Positions 23,601-24,394 of a DNA stretch of 24,394 nucleotides are shown here, in pieces. The stretch comes from DRVV01 sp038868255 (GTDB lineage: Archaea > Thermoproteota > Bathyarchaeia > Bathyarchaeales > Bathycorpusculaceae), in contig JAWCTJ010000008.1 in NCBI GenBank assembly GCA_038868255.1, positions 1-24,394 of the forward strand. The letters are read 5' to 3'. A model generated the notes under the pieces. It searched no databases, was not told where the DNA came from, and was given only the letters and a program-made list of their open reading frames with translations. The position numbers were made by a program, and so were the translations under genes. The number at the start of each line of letters is the position of its first letter. Position 1 is the stretch's first letter.

Positions 23601-24096
23601 TTTAGGTTCTAAAGCCCAATATGAAGGTTTTCAGTACACCGTGCCTGTTTCAGATATCAATTTAGGAAATGTTGAAAGTGCTTATAAGCGATTTAAGACC
23701 ATGGTTGAAAAGCTTGACGGACAACTTGAACTTGCAGAAAAAATAGAAGCTGTAGATGCGCGAAGAGTAGCTTTGAAAGTTTTAGCCAAACATTTCATGA
23801 GAGATATTGCAGGTAACCTCAGAGCATTTTCAACTCAATCCTTCCGGTGCAAAGTATGCAATAAACGGTTTCGCAGGATACCTCTTCGAGGTAAATGTCC
23901 AATGTGCGGCGGCGAATTGACATTAACGGTTTATCGAGGAAGCATAGAAAAATACTTGGAAGCAGCTGAGGGAATAATCAGAAAGTATAAGTTACCAAAG
24001 TATTACATGCAAAGAATTTTGCTTGTTAAAGAGGAAATTACTTCCTTGTTTGAGGGCAAAAAGCCTAAGCAAATCAGCCTTACAGATTTTGCCTAG
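20695..24096 (+). CDS. DNA polymerase D large subunit DP2
   Basis: This is the catalytic polymerase subunit of PolD (1133 residues from ATG 20695; a TTG at 20683 gives four more). The active-site acidic motif is D-C-D-G-D-E-D (about residues 882-888) within R-R-D-C-D-G-D-E-D-A-L-M-L. Two CxxC zinc modules lie near residues 642-690 (C-P-I-C, C-E-T-C, C-P-K-C, C-P-G-C), and a C-terminal one near 1052-1075 (C-K-V-C, C-P-M-C). F-A-G-P-I-R-S-A-G-G-T is a conserved N-terminal motif. The active-site region has no intein. No clear Shine-Dalgarno is seen. It is ~4.9 kb from orc1, on the far side of the candidate origin. Confidence 0.96.
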   Translation: MSEAYERYVNDLERQFEQLYKLSQEARGKGLDPNSKPECSLARDMADLVEGLVGPKGVAERIRELILKLPREELAFKIAEDILYGRFGHLEPEAAAEQAIRTALAILTEGLTAAPVQGIAQVKIKINNDRTKYLAIYFAGPIRSAGGTDQALTLVIGDFIRRILGLDRYKPTDEEIARFIEELRLYERSVSRFQYHISDEELRKALRWIPVEVTGTETDPIEVSSYRNLPRIETNRVRGGALRVVNDGIVGRASKVLAIVEKLGIPGWEWLKEIRKMSGKKSAGFMDDVVAGRPIFSFPSSRGGFRLRYGRSRNTGLTAVGIHPATMLVLQNFIAAGTQLRLELPGKGGIALPVDSIEPPVVKLNNGSVVKVSIDNFDSVKENIEKILFLGDILVSFGDFLYQGRGLCPSGYVEEWWVEDLKRKILKEFNGDVQKMATFVNIPAERIMQFLEDPFKSKPSCKEAIILSLKTRLPLHPSFTFYWANLDSVEELDLLRQWLYSSELETNDGFVYKISGRMDANVKGLMEKIYLPHKVLDGKIIIEGDDACVLALCLRWNDPNTKISSSQSILEAIQFLSGLEIRNKAPTFVGARMGRPEKAKRREMAPLVHVLFPVGLAGGSQRDIIEATKHEKIFVEVVSRKCPICKKYTFTAKCETCNSESVVEKKCPKCGKVFSDDVCPGCKSIGVTYEKRTINIKELLDKACNRIGCHPPKILKGVKGLTNETKTPEIIEKGILRAKHDLSVYKDGTVRFDATNAPLTHFKPREIGVSIERLTQLGYLYDIRGNPLTSPDQICELKIQDVIIPVKCAEYFVRVANFIDELLEKVYGLPPYYNVRSKDDLVGHLVIGLAPHTSVGILGRIIGFTTLNLCYAHPIWHSAKRRDCDGDEDALMLVLDVLLNFSRQYLPAQIGGIMDAPLLLIPIVNPKEVQRQAHDFDVAGIYPLEFYEKSLENAEAKHISNIIDLIGHRLGSKAQYEGFQYTVPVSDINLGNVESAYKRFKTMVEKLDGQLELAEKIEAVDARRVALKVLAKHFMRDIAGNLRAFSTQSFRCKVCNKRFRRIPLRGKCPMCGGELTLTVYRGSIEKYLEAAEGIIRKYKLPKYYMQRILLVKEEITSLFEGKKPKQISLTDFA

Positions 24097-24136
24097 CTTA
24101 AACCTTTTATTTGCTATTGAGAAGTTGTTTGTTGGC

Positions 24137-24394
24137 ATGCTCCGGGAAAAATATCACCCTAATGCGTATTTGGCTGATTTTAGAAATAATAGGCTAGGAT
24201 TAAAAGCTAGAACCCTAATACTTGACATTCTGGAAAAGGGCGCCGCTGACATGAAGACCATAGCTAGAGAAACTGGGCTTTCGTACTCGGTGATTAAGCA
24301 TCATCTACAACTATTGGAGGCACAAGAAATAGTGCGAAAGATAGGCAGTCGTCCCTCTATCTGGGCGCTTACTGGTCTAGGTCAAAAAAGGCTG
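24137..24394 (+). CDS. Winged-helix (ArsR-like) regulator, N-terminal part (cut by window end)
   Basis: Eighty-six codons are present from ATG 24137, with no stop before the window end. The text L-K-A-R-T-L-I-L-D-I-L-E-K-G, then M-K-T-I-A-R-E-T-G-L-S-Y-S-V-I-K-H-H-L-Q-L-L-E, then V-R-K-I-G-S-R-P-S-I-W-A-L-T is a classic ArsR-like winged helix (helix-turn-recognition helix and wing). It starts about 40 bp after the DP2 stop on the same strand and may be co-transcribed with DP2. Target and effector are unknown. Confidence 0.75.
   Translation, partial: MLREKYHPNAYLADFRNNRLGLKARTLILDILEKGAADMKTIARETGLSYSVIKHHLQLLEAQEIVRKIGSRPSIWALTGLGQKRL

Overview
This is a gene-dense piece of an archaeal chromosome. 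Archaeal markers are both subunits of DNA polymerase D, an Orc1/Cdc6 initiator, geranylgeranylglyceryl-phosphate synthase, an Elf1-type zinc ribbon, a tRNA-Ser with an intron at position 37/38, and TATA-type promoters. A LysW carrier-protein cluster together with PolD and Elf1 suggests a TACK-side lineage with PolD, such as Bathyarchaeia or a Thaumarchaeota/Aigarchaeota relative. That placement is inference from gene content.

Positions 1-9561 are amino-acid biosynthesis. argG and argH (cut by the window edge) run leftward. A divergent gene for an HTH/ACT-domain protein separates them from a leftward lysW-X-Y-Z-J-K operon, which builds lysine and/or ornithine on the C-terminal glutamate of the carrier LysW. 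A divergent aconitase-family pair (large and small subunits) starts opposite lysW and probably supplies homoaconitase or isopropylmalate dehydratase activity. A LysE-type exporter follows, then a small one-helix membrane protein and an intron-containing tRNA-Ser(CGA).

Positions 10820-14581 hold an AbrB/PhoU-type regulator, a DUF429 protein translationally coupled to the PolD small subunit DP1, and a DUF99 protein convergent with DP1.

Positions 14538-18681 look like a replication-origin locus. orc1/cdc6 is followed by about 740 bp of AT-rich non-coding DNA with three origin recognition boxes. Beyond it lie a small winged-helix gene, a gene for a membrane-anchored coiled-coil winged-helix protein, and an unrecognised basic 163-residue protein. 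The orc1 core promoter and the control regions of the last two genes share the octamer TGACATCA (five exact copies, the core of a GTGAYRTCAC palindrome). A TGTGA-rich, iteron-like stretch lies between nadE and the 163-residue gene. This is the best candidate for an undescribed system: an origin-linked regulon, or an origin tethering/segregation locus.

Positions 18682-24394 carry nadE, Elf1, GGGP synthase, the PolD large subunit DP2 (no intein) and the start of a winged-helix regulator cut by the window end. DP1, Orc1, the origin and DP2 all lie within about 12 kb.
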